A DNA stretch of 64,000 nucleotides from CAVTWJ01 sp964525605 (lineage in GTDB: Bacteria; Oederibacteriota; Muellerivitia; Muellerivitales; Muellerivitaceae): NCBI GenBank assembly GCA_964525605.1, contig CAZGKT010000003.1, positions 98,460 through 162,459 of the forward strand, written 5' to 3'. Both the position numbers and the translations under genes were made by a program. Each line of letters starts with the position of its first letter. The first letter of the stretch is position 1. This document shows positions 9,340-17,758 of this stretch, one piece after another. Under the pieces are notes generated by a model. That model was not told the origin of the DNA. It did no database searches and saw only the letters and a program-made list of their open reading frames with translations.

Positions 9340-10206
9340 GTGAAAAAAATAATAGGCAGTTTGATCGTGATGGCATTACTACCAGTCGCTCTTATGGTTG
9401 GTTGCAACGGCTCCATCCCGTCCAGCCCAAAGAGCTCGGGGGGGATGACCCCCACCCAAACAGTCACCTCCACACCCCGTCTGACACCGACGATCACTCC
9501 CACCAATTTGAATGGATACACCAGCACGCCCACGATTACCTCGACGCCGCAAACCGCCCAAGCACCTCTAACCCTTAATACAGCCGGAAATTACTCGGTC
9601 ATGGCGGCCTCCAAAATTACCGATGCCGGTGAGATTCTCTGCGGGGATATCGGGGAATTCCCCGGGTCCACGATCACCGGGGTTGTTTATACCTTTGCCG
9701 CGACCTGCTCGAGTAGTGTGGCCAACATCGGAACCGCCCCCGCTTCCATCGCCCAAGCCGCGTTGACCTTGGCCTATAACGATGCCCGGGGACGGCTTAA
9801 CGCCGTTCCGATTCCCACCGTGGCGGTGGGGGATATGGGTGGTCAGGCGATCCCTCCCGGGCTCTATTATTCAGGAAGTACCATTGGAATCACGGGCGCC
9901 GTCACCTTGGATGGCAATGGAGTCACAAACCCCGTCTTTATCTTCCAGATCGGGAGTGGACTTACCACCGCTACCGGCAGTCAGGTTGTTTTGAAAGGGA
10001 CCGCAACGGCCGCCAATGTCTATTGGCAGGTAGGCAGCAGCGCCACATTAGGACCCAGTTCTTCCCTGGTGGGCACCATCCTGGCCTATACCTCCATCAC
10101 CTTAAACACCGGCGCGACCTTGAACGGCCAAGCTTTGGCGATGGGCGGCGGTGCCGTAGGCGGCGCGGTGGTCTTTGATGGGTCCAATACCGTCATCGCC
10201 CCGTAA
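9340..10206 (+). CDS. DUF3494 lipoprotein 5 (short stalk)
   Basis: 288-residue lipoprotein with a GTG start after AGGAGATAATAAA. The signal peptide MKKIIGSLIVMALLPVALMVGC closely resembles that of protein 1. The stalk is only about 50 residues and contains one TPTNLNGYTSTPT unit. The DUF3494 domain (NTAGNYSVMAASKITDAGE, IPPGLYYSGSTIGITGAVTLD, ANVYWQVGSSATLGPSSS) mixes features of proteins 1 and 2, as if the genes had recombined. I find no GG-N10-GC promoter directly upstream, so it may be read through from gene 4. Confidence 0.83.
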   Translation: MKKIIGSLIVMALLPVALMVGCNGSIPSSPKSSGGMTPTQTVTSTPRLTPTITPTNLNGYTSTPTITSTPQTAQAPLTLNTAGNYSVMAASKITDAGEILCGDIGEFPGSTITGVVYTFAATCSSSVANIGTAPASIAQAALTLAYNDARGRLNAVPIPTVAVGDMGGQAIPPGLYYSGSTIGITGAVTLDGNGVTNPVFIFQIGSGLTTATGSQVVLKGTATAANVYWQVGSSATLGPSSSLVGTILAYTSITLNTGATLNGQALAMGGGAVGGAVVFDGSNTVIAP

Positions 10207-10255
10207 GAAACAAAAAAGTTTCATCCGTGTAGGTTAAGACCAAATCCCTATCTGT

Positions 10256-10347
10256 CTCAGTTTGATCCGCATTGAAAATAGGATGACCTAGGGAATTAAA
10301 ACGGGGTAAAAAAACAGATCATTTTGATCGAGTCTTCTCCTTCTGAT
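10256..10347. promoter_or_regulatory. Upstream dyad elements for the cupin promoter
   Basis: CTCAGTTTGAT (10256-10266), a perfect extended dyad GATCATTTTGATC (10317-10329) and a weaker CTCCTTCTGAT (10337-10347). The perfect site is about 105 bp upstream of the -24 element, and the weaker copy starts 19 bp after it. Confidence 0.65.
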
Positions 10348-10433
10348 CCGTTTAAATCAAAGCCCAACAAACCCAAATCGTTTTTTACGAAGCAGGCGGA
10401 GAATTTGAAATCTCTTTTCAACAAAATCCGCAC

Positions 10434-10449
10434 GGTATGGTTCTTGCTT
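10434..10449 (+). promoter_or_regulatory. Sigma-54 promoter of the cupin gene
   Basis: GGTATGGTTCTTGCTT, GG-N10-GC. Predicted start is near 10459. The promoter overlaps the first codons of the longest open frame, so translation must begin downstream. Confidence 0.83.
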
Positions 10450-10511
10450 TAAATGTCATGAAAATAAACCGGATTTTTGGTTTGGGAGTTGATGGAAAGG
10501 GCGAAGCTCAC

Positions 10512-10868
10512 ATGGGCGGACTTGTGATGGCGCGGGACGCGGAAAAAAACAAAACCAAAGAAACCTGGGGTTCCTTGAGCTGGATGGCCAACCAATCGCT
10601 CTCGGGAAGTTCAGTGACCGTGGGCCGTTTGATCCTGCATCCGGGTCTTTCGGACTTTCCCCACAGCCATTCCAATGCTGATGAAGTGATCTACCTGCTG
10701 AAGGGAAGTGTTTCCGTCCAGATGGGTGGCCGGGAAGTTGTTCTGATGCCGGGAGACGCCCTCACCATTCCCTTAAAGCTTGCCCACAGGATTCGAAATA
10801 ACGGAACCCAGGAAGCCGAAATGACACTTTCTTACTCGTCCGGTATCCGCAAGTATACGGCCGAATAA
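10512..10868 (+). CDS. Small single-domain cupin
   Basis: Cupin fold protein of about 118 residues. The metal-binding pattern is visible as HSHSNADEVIYLLKG (HxH then E) with a second His in PGDALTIPLKLAHRI. Such stand-alone cupins bind a divalent metal and act as dioxygenases, isomerases or small-molecule sensors; the ligand cannot be inferred. The longest frame opens at 10437, inside the sigma-54 promoter, so I place the start at ATG 10512, which has AAAGGG about 10 nt upstream. ATG 10458 would sit at the transcription start. Only about 50 bp separate it from the AI-2E-type permease gene, so the two are probably co-transcribed. Confidence 0.78.
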   Translation: MGGLVMARDAEKNKTKETWGSLSWMANQSLSGSSVTVGRLILHPGLSDFPHSHSNADEVIYLLKGSVSVQMGGREVVLMPGDALTIPLKLAHRIRNNGTQEAEMTLSYSSGIRKYTAE

Positions 10869-10918
10869 ATGGACCCCTCCAGCCGATCCCGATTCCGGAT
10901 GAAGCCGAGGTTTTGTCC

Positions 10919-12139
10919 ATGACCCATCCGACCGAACTATCCGGGAATCCGCGTGTGATTCGTTTCGAATTGGCGCCCTCCACCATGCTTAAACTCGTCG
11001 GGATCATTGCGGGTTTATGGCTCCTGTTCAAACTTGTGCCGGTTTTTCTCGTGCTGGTCGCCGCTTTTTTTGTCGTGGGAACCCTGAACCCGGCCGTCCA
11101 ATGGCTGGAAAACAAGAAGATTGGCCGCAATCTCGCCATCGGAATGGTTTTTGGCTCGCTGATGGTGGTTATCCTGGCAACCGCTCTACTGACCATTCCT
11201 GCACTTATGGTCCAAGCCTCGACGATTCTGGACAAGGAACCGATTTTTCGCGAGGAATTGGCGGACAAACTCTCCGGCTTCCCCTTTGGCGTTGAGCTGG
11301 CGAAATGGCTGCGGAATTTCAAATACAGCGGACAGATTACTACGGCAGGCGCTTCGGCCTTCGCCTATTCCATGGAAGCCCTGACTTTCGTGACCTATGC
11401 CCTCAGCTCTATCTTCCTGGGCCTTTACATCATGCTGGACCGCGACCGGCTCCGGGGTGGATTGTTCGCGGTCGTACCCCGGTCGCACCATATCCGCTTA
11501 TCCCGGGTTCTCATGAACCTGGAAACCATTGTGGGCGCCTATATCCGGGGGCAGGTAATCACGAGTGCGGCGATCGGATTGTTCATCCTGGTGCTTTTGA
11601 TTTGTTGCGGCGTGGAAAACGCTATGGCCCTCGCCATATTCGGATCCATTGCCGATATCCTTCCCTATATTGGAATTTTTCTTCCTATCGCGGCGGCGGT
11701 CCTTTCGGCGGTATCCCACGGCCCGGTGATTACGATCGTGGTGCTGGCCTTGATGGTTTTCTATATGGAATTCGAAAGCCGGGTTTTGGTGCCGAAGGTT
11801 TATGGCGAAGCCCTTCGCTTGCCCTCGACGGTAGTACTTTTTTCCCTTTTAGTTGGGGGGACTCTGATGGGAATTCCCGGCTTCCTGCTTTCGCTCCCCT
11901 TCGCGGCGGCCATCATGATGCTCATCGAGGAATTACGGGTGAATTTGCCGGGGGTTCAGGCGCAAGTAGCGGATGGGGTCCTGCGGGAAAAGGATGACCG
12001 GGGGGAAGAAGAATACGAGCGCCGCACCGAGGGCGTTTCAACGGAAGAATCGGCGGCCATCGCGGTGGAAATTTCGGGAGCCCGGGAAAAGGAAGAAAAC
12101 CAGGTGTTGGAAATTGAGGAAGCGTCAAGCCGAACCTAA
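10919..12139 (+). CDS. AI-2E family (PerM/TqsA-type) membrane transporter
   Basis: Inner-membrane permease of the AI-2E/PerM family, about 406 residues from the ATG at 10919 (a TTG two codons earlier is less likely). Hydrophobic segments are visible as MLKLVGIIAGLWLLFKLVPV, FLVLVAAFFVVGTLNP, the IFLGLYIMLDRDR block typical of the family, GQVITSAAIGLFILVLLICC and MGIPGFLLSLPFAAAIMMLI. Family members export autoinducer-2 or act as ion antiporters; which applies here is unknown. The last 60 residues are a Glu/Arg-rich cytoplasmic tail. It follows the sigma-54-driven cupin gene closely. Confidence 0.85.
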   Translation: MTHPTELSGNPRVIRFELAPSTMLKLVGIIAGLWLLFKLVPVFLVLVAAFFVVGTLNPAVQWLENKKIGRNLAIGMVFGSLMVVILATALLTIPALMVQASTILDKEPIFREELADKLSGFPFGVELAKWLRNFKYSGQITTAGASAFAYSMEALTFVTYALSSIFLGLYIMLDRDRLRGGLFAVVPRSHHIRLSRVLMNLETIVGAYIRGQVITSAAIGLFILVLLICCGVENAMALAIFGSIADILPYIGIFLPIAAAVLSAVSHGPVITIVVLALMVFYMEFESRVLVPKVYGEALRLPSTVVLFSLLVGGTLMGIPGFLLSLPFAAAIMMLIEELRVNLPGVQAQVADGVLREKDDRGEEEYERRTEGVSTEESAAIAVEISGAREKEENQVLEIEEASSRT

Positions 12140-12243
12140 CAGGATGCTAAATAAGTGAATTTCACCTTGTCTAGCAGCCACAGGTTTGGAGCGAATGGCT
12201 TTAAACCCCATGTTTTCCGAGGGGTGATTCGCGGCCAAGATAC

Positions 12244-12270
12244 GAAAAAGTCCGTTCTTCGGACTTTTTC
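12244..12270 (+). terminator. Bidirectional-type terminator hairpin
   Basis: Perfect 11-bp stem GAAAAAGTCCG / CGGACTTTTTC with loop TTCTT. It lies 25 bp before the next start codon, so it separates the permease unit from the glycosylase gene. Confidence 0.8.
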
Positions 12271-12294
12271 AACATTCTGCTAAAGGAGACTTTC

Positions 12295-13080
12295 ATGACG
12301 GAAAACAAACGGTTGGTAGAACTGAAGGACAAACTGATCTCGATGGCCAAACGAATTTATCAAGGCCCCTGGAAAGTGGGTAAGTTTTCGAAAAATGAAC
12401 GAGCCAACGAAATGATCAACAATATTGCGGAAAGGCCCCATCTTTTCGTTCTGGGCTGCATCTTGGGCCGTCGATTTCACGATGAAAGGGCATGGGAAAC
12501 CCTGGCGTTTCTGGAGGAAAGGATCGGCACGCTCGACATGAAGAGGCTAAGCCGTCTCACCCAGCGTGACTGGGAAAACGCATTCATGAAACCCACCTCC
12601 CTGCATCGGTTTCATTACGCCTCGGCCCATAATATCTTGGCCGCGATCAAAAGGATCAACCAGGAATATGGAGGTGACGCTTCTCGTCTATGGAGCGATT
12701 CTCCCTCCAGCGCCACGGTGGTCAAACGATTCTTGGAATTCGAAGGAATCGGACACCGGACATCGACCATGGCCGCAAACATTCTCGCGCGTTATTTCAA
12801 GATCCCCATGAGCGATTGTTTTTCCATCGAGGTGACGGTGGAGGAGGGGATGAAGAGAGTTCTTTCGCGAATGGGCCTGGTAGATTCGGAAAAACCCAAG
12901 TTCATTCAGCTGACCATGAGGGAAATGTATCCCAAGTATCCGGGGATATTCGATCCCGTTTTGTGGGAAATCGGAAAGTTTTATTGCTTTCCCAACAAGC
13001 CGAATTGCCCTGATTGCCCGGTCAATCAACTATGTCTTTATAGCCAGGGAAATAAAAAAACTAAGGAACTACCGTCGTGA
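12295..13080 (+). CDS. HhH-GPD DNA glycosylase (endonuclease III-like) with Fe-S loop
   Basis: Base-excision-repair type protein of 261 residues; AAAGGAGA precedes the ATG. A helix-hairpin-helix segment LEFEGIGHRTSTMAANIL (about 142-159) is followed by SDCFSIEV, where the conserved catalytic Asp is expected. The C-terminus has Cys-x6-Cys-x2-Cys-x5-Cys (about 230-247), the endonuclease III / MutY [4Fe-4S] signature. The Lys that makes endonuclease III a lyase (GRKTA) is replaced in GHRTS, so this may be a monofunctional glycosylase with a different damage spectrum. Its N-terminal region does not look like classical Nth. Confidence 0.8.
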   Translation: MTENKRLVELKDKLISMAKRIYQGPWKVGKFSKNERANEMINNIAERPHLFVLGCILGRRFHDERAWETLAFLEERIGTLDMKRLSRLTQRDWENAFMKPTSLHRFHYASAHNILAAIKRINQEYGGDASRLWSDSPSSATVVKRFLEFEGIGHRTSTMAANILARYFKIPMSDCFSIEVTVEEGMKRVLSRMGLVDSEKPKFIQLTMREMYPKYPGIFDPVLWEIGKFYCFPNKPNCPDCPVNQLCLYSQGNKKTKELPS

Positions 13081-13084
13081 TCCT

Positions 13085-14203
13085 TTGAAACGCTCCCTCT
13101 CCCCCCAGCCTTGTCCGCAGGTCCTGCTCAGGATTAGCCTCTTACTAATCCTGGCGACCTTGGGGACGGTGGGGTGTGGGACCCTTCAAAAGTCCCAAAT
13201 AACACCGGATAGGCCGCCGCTCGTCACGAGTTTTCCTCCGGTCCAGCCCAGCCTGGTACGCCTGCCGGTGGATATTATCTTTCCCAAGGCCGGCGATCTC
13301 CTTCAGCACCTCACCAATTTCGTGAAGGGTGGGTTCAAGATCATGATGCCGAACCTGCGCGGGATCCCGGGCCTGCACATGGAAGATCACATCAATGAAA
13401 TTTGGCAGAAGATGCAGGAGCCAATCTTCCTTGAAAAAGATACCTGGCTGTTGATCCGTCCCGAGACCATCGCCGTCGGTATGGTCAGGACCGATCTGAA
13501 ACGTCGGTCCACCCTGCATACTGAGATGGAAATGACCGCCAAGCCGGAGATCGTCTTTGGCCCCAAACCCTCGACGACTCCCGTACCCAGGCCCAAACTT
13601 CACCGCTTCAAGCCGGGACCGGGGATCTTCCAGGCCATGAGCAATACCCGCGTCAGTTATAAGGAAGCCACCGCGTATTTACTGGATCCCCGTTTGAAGC
13701 TCATCGGCATGGTTTTTCCGCATACGGGGGACCGGAAGCTAACTCTGGAAGGTTTTCGGTTTTCCGGATCGGGTGGCCAGGTGATGGTCGCGGTCAAACT
13801 GCGTTATAACCCCATGGTCATCAATTTCGGGGGCAAGCCGGCGGACCTGACGCTTTATCTGCGGGGCACACCCCGCTATCTCCCCCAAAAAAGGATGTTT
13901 GATTTTCCGGACCTGGACTACGACATCAAATCCACCGACCTGGTGGTTCAAATCGCCGATTGGCTCAATAAAACGGAGTTTACGAACCAGTTGCGGAAAT
14001 CCGTCAAAATTCCGATTGGACCCAAATTGGACGAATTTAAGGGGAGAATCGATAAGGTCTTAAACTGTCCCTTAAGTCGGTTCACCCACCTCAATACGCA
14101 AGTGAATTCCTTCAAGGTCATCGGCGCTTTCGCGGACGATGAGGGAATTGAGATGAGGCTCTCCATACAGGGAATAGCCTTCCTGGAAGTGATCTGGAAT
14201 TAA
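13085..14203 (+). CDS. DUF4403-like lipoprotein
   Basis: Predicted lipoprotein of 372 residues starting at TTG 13085, five bases after the glycosylase stop. The signal region LLRISLLLILATLGTVGC ends in a lipobox-like VGC. The body resembles DUF4403 proteins: an opening PSLVRLPVDIIF strand, WLLIRPETIAVG, a YKEATAYLL segment, then FDFPDLDYDIKSTDLVVQIADWLNK. These are thought to be beta-rich periplasmic or outer-membrane-associated proteins with repeated lipid-binding-like halves; no function is established. Family assignment is from memory of the pattern only. Confidence 0.65.
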   Translation: MKRSLSPQPCPQVLLRISLLLILATLGTVGCGTLQKSQITPDRPPLVTSFPPVQPSLVRLPVDIIFPKAGDLLQHLTNFVKGGFKIMMPNLRGIPGLHMEDHINEIWQKMQEPIFLEKDTWLLIRPETIAVGMVRTDLKRRSTLHTEMEMTAKPEIVFGPKPSTTPVPRPKLHRFKPGPGIFQAMSNTRVSYKEATAYLLDPRLKLIGMVFPHTGDRKLTLEGFRFSGSGGQVMVAVKLRYNPMVINFGGKPADLTLYLRGTPRYLPQKRMFDFPDLDYDIKSTDLVVQIADWLNKTEFTNQLRKSVKIPIGPKLDEFKGRIDKVLNCPLSRFTHLNTQVNSFKVIGAFADDEGIEMRLSIQGIAFLEVIWN

Positions 14204-14231
14204 ACCGATGAAAAGCCGTAAGGCCGGAAAC

Positions 14232-14615
14232 CTACCGTTTAGATGGCGCGGGTTTGACTTTAGGCGGCCCGACCTTTTTCTTGTGAGTAGACTTTTTACC
14301 GGAAAAAGCGGCCCAGAGGCCTCCGGCCAGGGCGCCAGCGGCGGCGGCTAAGACGATGGATTTTTTCGGATTCCTTTTAATGTACTGCTCGGCTTTGGAG
14401 CCATAGTTTTCGGCCTGATGCTTCACCTTTCGCAGTTTTTCCCTTGTCCGATTCACTCCGGCAGCTATTTTTGCGTATTTTTCACCGCCCGTGATTTGCC
14501 GTTCAATCGATATAAGCTTGTTTTTACCTTCGCTTAAATATCTTCGGATCTGGGTTGCCAGCTTTCCGTTGATTTCAGTCGCTTTCGAATTTCCCGGTTT
14601 ATCGTCGTTGCTCAT
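14232..14615 (-). CDS. DUF883/ElaB-YqjD-like membrane-anchored protein
   Basis: 127 residues: a charged helical N-terminal part (about 1-95) and a C-terminal membrane anchor with the family hallmark YIKRNPKKSIVLAAAAGALA followed by a Gly-rich helix, then a Lys/Pro tail. E. coli members (ElaB, YqjD) are stationary-phase, tail-anchored inner-membrane proteins, YqjD binding ribosomes. It lies 16 bp downstream of the small membrane protein gene at 14632-14916 and shares its sigma-54 promoter, which fits a stress role. Confidence 0.72.
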   Translation of the reverse strand: MSNDDKPGNSKATEINGKLATQIRRYLSEGKNKLISIERQITGGEKYAKIAAGVNRTREKLRKVKHQAENYGSKAEQYIKRNPKKSIVLAAAAGALAGGLWAAFSGKKSTHKKKVGPPKVKPAPSKR

Positions 14616-14631
14616 TTTTTCCCACTCCGTC

Positions 14632-14916
14632 TTATGATTTTGCCGCTGGCGTGATCAACCTCAGAACCAAAAATCCAAGAAGGCCTCCGCAAACGAAAAC
14701 AAGCCCCCGGGGTAGGTGGCCGTAATCGATCGCGATGAAAAACAAACCGATAATGACAAACACCATGCTCATGAAAAAGGAAAGGACGTTGAGGGTGGTT
14801 CGCGTCAGCCATTCCTGAAAATCTTTCTTGTATTTTTCGATGGATTTAGCGGCTTGATCTTCAATAGTCGTAACGGTTTTGAAGGCCTTGTAGGCCAACG
14901 TCCAGAAGCTGCTCAT
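14632..14916 (-). CDS. Small two-helix membrane protein
   Basis: A 94-residue protein starting MSSFWTLAYKAFKTV, with AAGG about 10 nt before the ATG. It has an amphipathic, charged N-terminal half and two hydrophobic helices (LNVLSFFMSMVFVIIGLFFI and GLVFVCGGLLGFLVLRLI), a layout like the holin-like/DUF1469-type stress proteins, though I do not assign a family firmly. The longer open frame that starts at 15126 runs back through the sigma-54 promoter at 15045-15060, so its first 70 codons are not expected to be translated. First gene of an operon with the DUF883-like gene. Confidence 0.68.
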   Translation of the reverse strand: MSSFWTLAYKAFKTVTTIEDQAAKSIEKYKKDFQEWLTRTTLNVLSFFMSMVFVIIGLFFIAIDYGHLPRGLVFVCGGLLGFLVLRLITPAAKS

Positions 14917-15044
14917 GGTGGAACCTTCTTTCGATTGAGCGGAGGATGTTTTGTCTTTCTTGCGGGTACCGGCTGATTCCTGAGTGGAAATGGGAGACTC
15001 CTCGTTCGAGGCGGAAGAACTTCTTGCCCTTTTGCCACTAAATA

Positions 15045-15060
15045 AAGCAAGAAACAAGCC
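15045..15060 (-). promoter_or_regulatory. Sigma-54 promoter (minus strand)
   Basis: On the minus strand GGCTTGTTTCTTGCTT, GG-N10-GC. Predicted start is near 15035, upstream of the two small membrane protein genes. It faces away from the plus-strand sigma-54 promoter at 15261, with the dyad elements between them. Confidence 0.75.
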
Positions 15061-15121
15061 ACGCCTTTCCCATTCCTGACACCGAATTAATCCAATTTTC
15101 CCTTGGGCAAGGGAAGAAAAA

Positions 15122-15152
15122 ATCAAAATGAGAATGTAACGATCGTTTTGAT
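15122..15152. promoter_or_regulatory. Shared dyad elements between divergent sigma-54 promoters
   Basis: ATCAAAATGAG (15122-15132) and ATCGTTTTGAT (15142-15152), starts 20 bp apart. They lie about 62-92 bp from the minus-strand -24 element and 109-139 bp from the plus-strand one, so one pair could serve both. Confidence 0.65.
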
Positions 15153-15260
15153 TGGCGATCCCGGTTCACTTCTCGCACCGGGAAATATTCAAACGAAAGG
15201 CTAACCGCTTTCCGCATACCGGCGCGGGATTCCGGATCATCTCGTTTTCCTAGACGAGGC

Positions 15261-15276
15261 GGCATACTCCTTGCTC
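15261..15276 (+). promoter_or_regulatory. Sigma-54 promoter of the GlsB/YeaQ-like gene
   Basis: GGCATACTCCTTGCTC, GG-N10-GC; predicted start near 15286, about 62 nt before the ATG at 15348. Confidence 0.83.
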
Positions 15277-15347
15277 TAAACAAGGAAGTGGTTAGGATTC
15301 GTGGAATCGAGGGATCAAAACCATCAATTTCTTCGGGAGAGTGAAAA

Positions 15348-15623
15348 ATGATTGATTGGCATGGGTATCACGGTGTGGTTTGGTTCTTAATGGTGGGCGG
15401 CCTGGCGGGTTGGTTGGCCAGTGTGGTGGTGACGGGCGGGGGCATGGGAATCCTGGCGGATATCGCCGTGGGCGTGGCCGGGGCCGTATTGGGCGGGTTT
15501 TTGGCCAACTCCCTCAACTGGTACGTCTATGGTTTTTGGGGAGTGCTCGGCGTTTCCTTTTTGGGTGCCCTGATCCTTCTCGCTTTGTTCCGTGGGTTTT
15601 CCGGCCGGAGACAAAGAGCGTAA
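15348..15623 (+). CDS. GlsB/YeaQ/YmgE (transglycosylase-associated) family membrane protein
   Basis: 91-residue, three-helix inner-membrane protein: VVWFLMVGGLAGWLASVVVTGGG, then GILADIAVGVAGAVLGGFL, then FWGVLGVSFLGALILLALF. The GG.AGW.A....G.G.GI..DI..G..GA..G pattern is the hallmark of the transglycosylase-associated family, whose members are stress-induced (RpoS-dependent in E. coli) and of unknown mechanism. GGGAGAG precedes the ATG. It is driven by a sigma-54 promoter and is followed by a terminator, so it is a single-gene unit. Confidence 0.85.
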   Translation: MIDWHGYHGVVWFLMVGGLAGWLASVVVTGGGMGILADIAVGVAGAVLGGFLANSLNWYVYGFWGVLGVSFLGALILLALFRGFSGRRQRA

Positions 15624-15663
15624 AGAGATTCGGATAAGCCATTCAGCATAGGGATGAAATGCG

Positions 15664-15696
15664 AAGCCGCTCCCAGGCAGGGAACGGCTTTTTCTT
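15664..15696 (+). terminator. Rho-independent terminator
   Basis: Stem AAGCCGCTCCC / GGGAACGGCTT with one mismatch, running into T5. Ends the GlsB/YeaQ-like unit. Confidence 0.75.
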
Positions 15697-15784
15697 TCCG
15701 AAAACAAAACCGGGAACACTCGAAATGCAGTGACTTCCCATTGTGAACAGGGTTCGAAATAAAAGAGTTTCCCGGGAGGGTGTC

Positions 15785-16426
15785 ATGAAACGATGGATTT
15801 TAATCTTGTCGGGGATCCTCGGGGTAGGTGGGTTGCTCTGGGTCGCATCCGATCATCTGAAGAACTCGAAGGCAGAGACCGCTCAAGCCAAACCCGATTT
15901 TATGGCCGGCAGTCAGCTTTGGATCGAAGGTAATTCTTCCCTGAAACGATACTCCCTCACTCTGGATAACTTTTCGGCCAAAAGCGATTTGAATACTTCC
16001 GATTCATCGATGGAAACCCTGCTGGCTTTGATCCTCAACCGTCAGAGTCACAAGCTTATCGTGACCTTGCCGGTCAAAGGCCTGAAGTCGGGCGATTCCC
16101 GCATGGATTCCATTGCCTATGGGAAACTGAAGGCTGAGGAATTTCCTGACATAGTTTTTAAGCTGGAAAATTATGTGGTGAAACCCTTTCCGGGAAGTCT
16201 CTTCAACTACGCTCTCTTAGTCACGGGAACGTTGACCATCGCCGGGGTGGAACGGGAAGTGGTTTTGGAACCCATAATGGTCCTGGGGAAGGACGGTATC
16301 AACCTTTATGGTAGCCAAGATGTTTTCCAAAAAGATTTTGGCATCACGCCCTATAGCCTGGCCGTAGTGGTGACCACCGATAACAAGATCGTGGTTCATT
16401 ATCTGATCCATTTGGCCTTGACTTAA
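15785..16426 (+). CDS. YceI-like periplasmic protein
   Basis: 213 residues from ATG 15785, which follows GGAGGGTGTC (an earlier in-frame start at 15743 lacks this). An N-terminal signal/anchor (WILILSGILGVGGLLWVAS) precedes a lipocalin-like YceI domain: LWIEGNSSLKRYSLTL, MDSIAYGKLKAEEFPDIVFKLE, GTLTIAGVEREVVLE and a closing IVVHYLIHLALT strand. YceI proteins bind isoprenoids or other hydrophobic ligands in the periplasm. The next gene starts 4 nt after the stop, pairing it with a phospholipase D enzyme and hinting at an envelope-lipid function. Confidence 0.82.
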   Translation: MKRWILILSGILGVGGLLWVASDHLKNSKAETAQAKPDFMAGSQLWIEGNSSLKRYSLTLDNFSAKSDLNTSDSSMETLLALILNRQSHKLIVTLPVKGLKSGDSRMDSIAYGKLKAEEFPDIVFKLENYVVKPFPGSLFNYALLVTGTLTIAGVEREVVLEPIMVLGKDGINLYGSQDVFQKDFGITPYSLAVVVTTDNKIVVHYLIHLALT

Positions 16427-16430
16427 AAAC

Positions 16431-17633
16431 GTGTTGAAACCTAAACGATTCTCCGCTGTCGCCGGAAACCGCCGTCCCTGGGGTAGGGAGAAGCTTTATT
16501 TTAAAGGCGACGATTTTTACAGGGATGTATTAAAAGCCATCCGCGGGGCCAAGCGCGAAGTGGATTTCGAGGTTTATATTTACGAAAAGGGGGTCTTGGC
16601 GAACCGGGTGGCCGACGCCCTGATCCAAGCGGCCAAAAGGGGAGTTCAGGTCCGCCTTTTAGTGGATGGGATCGGATCGCCAGATTGCGAGTCCGACTAC
16701 GGTCGGAGGTTTTCCGAGGGCGGGGTTCAATTCAGGGTATACCGGCTTTTCCCAAACGTTTTTAACCTTTTCAGGCGTTTATTTGGTTCCCTCTTCAATA
16801 CCCAATCGGCCCACCGATTAAGAAGTTTGCGGTTCCGTTTGAATCGCCGGAACCATCGGAAACTGGTCATGGTGGACCGGACCCGCGTCTGGCTGGGGGG
16901 ATTCAATGTATCGGATCAGCACTTGGAGTCGGTCTCCGGGAAAAAAGCCTGGAGGGATACGGGGCTCGGCCTAGCGGAAGTTAAAGACGAAGCGTTTCGA
17001 TGGGCTTTTGAGACGGCCTGGCACGACCGGTATCATCGACGCCAATGGAAGGTTTTTCGGAACGGCTTGGCCGCCTGGTTATCCCGGAAGGCCGCCAGCC
17101 CCGTTCAAATCAACGCCACTCGCAGGCTTCGAAGCCGTTTCCACCGGGAAATGATCAAGCGGTTGGGGTCGGTCCAACGGCGGATTTGGGTCACGACGCC
17201 CTATTTTGTGCCCACCCTCCCCCTGTTGCGTTGTCTCCTCCATGCCGCCTTGCAGGGCCGAGATGTGCGGCTGGTGCTTCCCGAAAAATCCGATGTGCCC
17301 TTCGTTCGATGGGCTTCGATGGCTTTTTTCTATCCCCTTTTAAACGCGGGTTGCCGGATCTTCGAATACCACACGAGCATCCTGCACGCCAAAACCCTTG
17401 TGGTGGATGATTGGGCGCTGGTGGGATCGAGCAATTTCAACCACCGAAGCTTCCTGTTCGACCTGGAAGTGGATGTGATCCTTCAGAGGCCCAGATCCCT
17501 TCGATCCTTGGAAAGACAGTATGGGTTCGACTTCAAGCGAAGCCGTGAAATCCTCACTTCCGATTTGAAAATCCGCCCGTTTCGGGAACGATTCTTCACA
17601 TGGCTTTTTTTCCGGTTTCGCCATTGGATTTAA
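16431..17633 (+). CDS. Phospholipase D / cardiolipin synthase family enzyme
   Basis: 400 residues with two HxK(x)4D catalytic motifs: NHRKLVMVDRTRVWLGGFN (about 139-157) and LHAKTLVVDDWALVGSSNFN (about 318-337). The spacing and absence of N-terminal membrane helices resemble ClsB-type cardiolipin synthases, which join phospholipid head groups by phosphatidyl transfer. It starts at GTG 16431 directly after the YceI-like gene, so the two are an operon. Headgroup specificity cannot be read. Confidence 0.85.
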   Translation: MLKPKRFSAVAGNRRPWGREKLYFKGDDFYRDVLKAIRGAKREVDFEVYIYEKGVLANRVADALIQAAKRGVQVRLLVDGIGSPDCESDYGRRFSEGGVQFRVYRLFPNVFNLFRRLFGSLFNTQSAHRLRSLRFRLNRRNHRKLVMVDRTRVWLGGFNVSDQHLESVSGKKAWRDTGLGLAEVKDEAFRWAFETAWHDRYHRRQWKVFRNGLAAWLSRKAASPVQINATRRLRSRFHREMIKRLGSVQRRIWVTTPYFVPTLPLLRCLLHAALQGRDVRLVLPEKSDVPFVRWASMAFFYPLLNAGCRIFEYHTSILHAKTLVVDDWALVGSSNFNHRSFLFDLEVDVILQRPRSLRSLERQYGFDFKRSREILTSDLKIRPFRERFFTWLFFRFRHWI

Positions 17634-17668
17634 AAAAACCGCGATCCAACGGATCGTGGAAAAGTTCG

Positions 17669-17709
17669 ATCAAAATGATTTCGAGTTTAAAGATATGAAT
17701 CACATTGAT
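17669..17709. promoter_or_regulatory. Dyad elements upstream of the 17881 gene
   Basis: ATCAAAATGAT (17669-17679, perfect) and ATCACATTGAT (17699-17709), 30 bp apart (three helical turns). The matching promoter is doubtful: see 17759. Confidence 0.55.
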
Positions 17710-17758
17710 AGGGCGATGGTCGTCGATAGGGACGGGAAGGTTAATCTTTTTATCCCGC

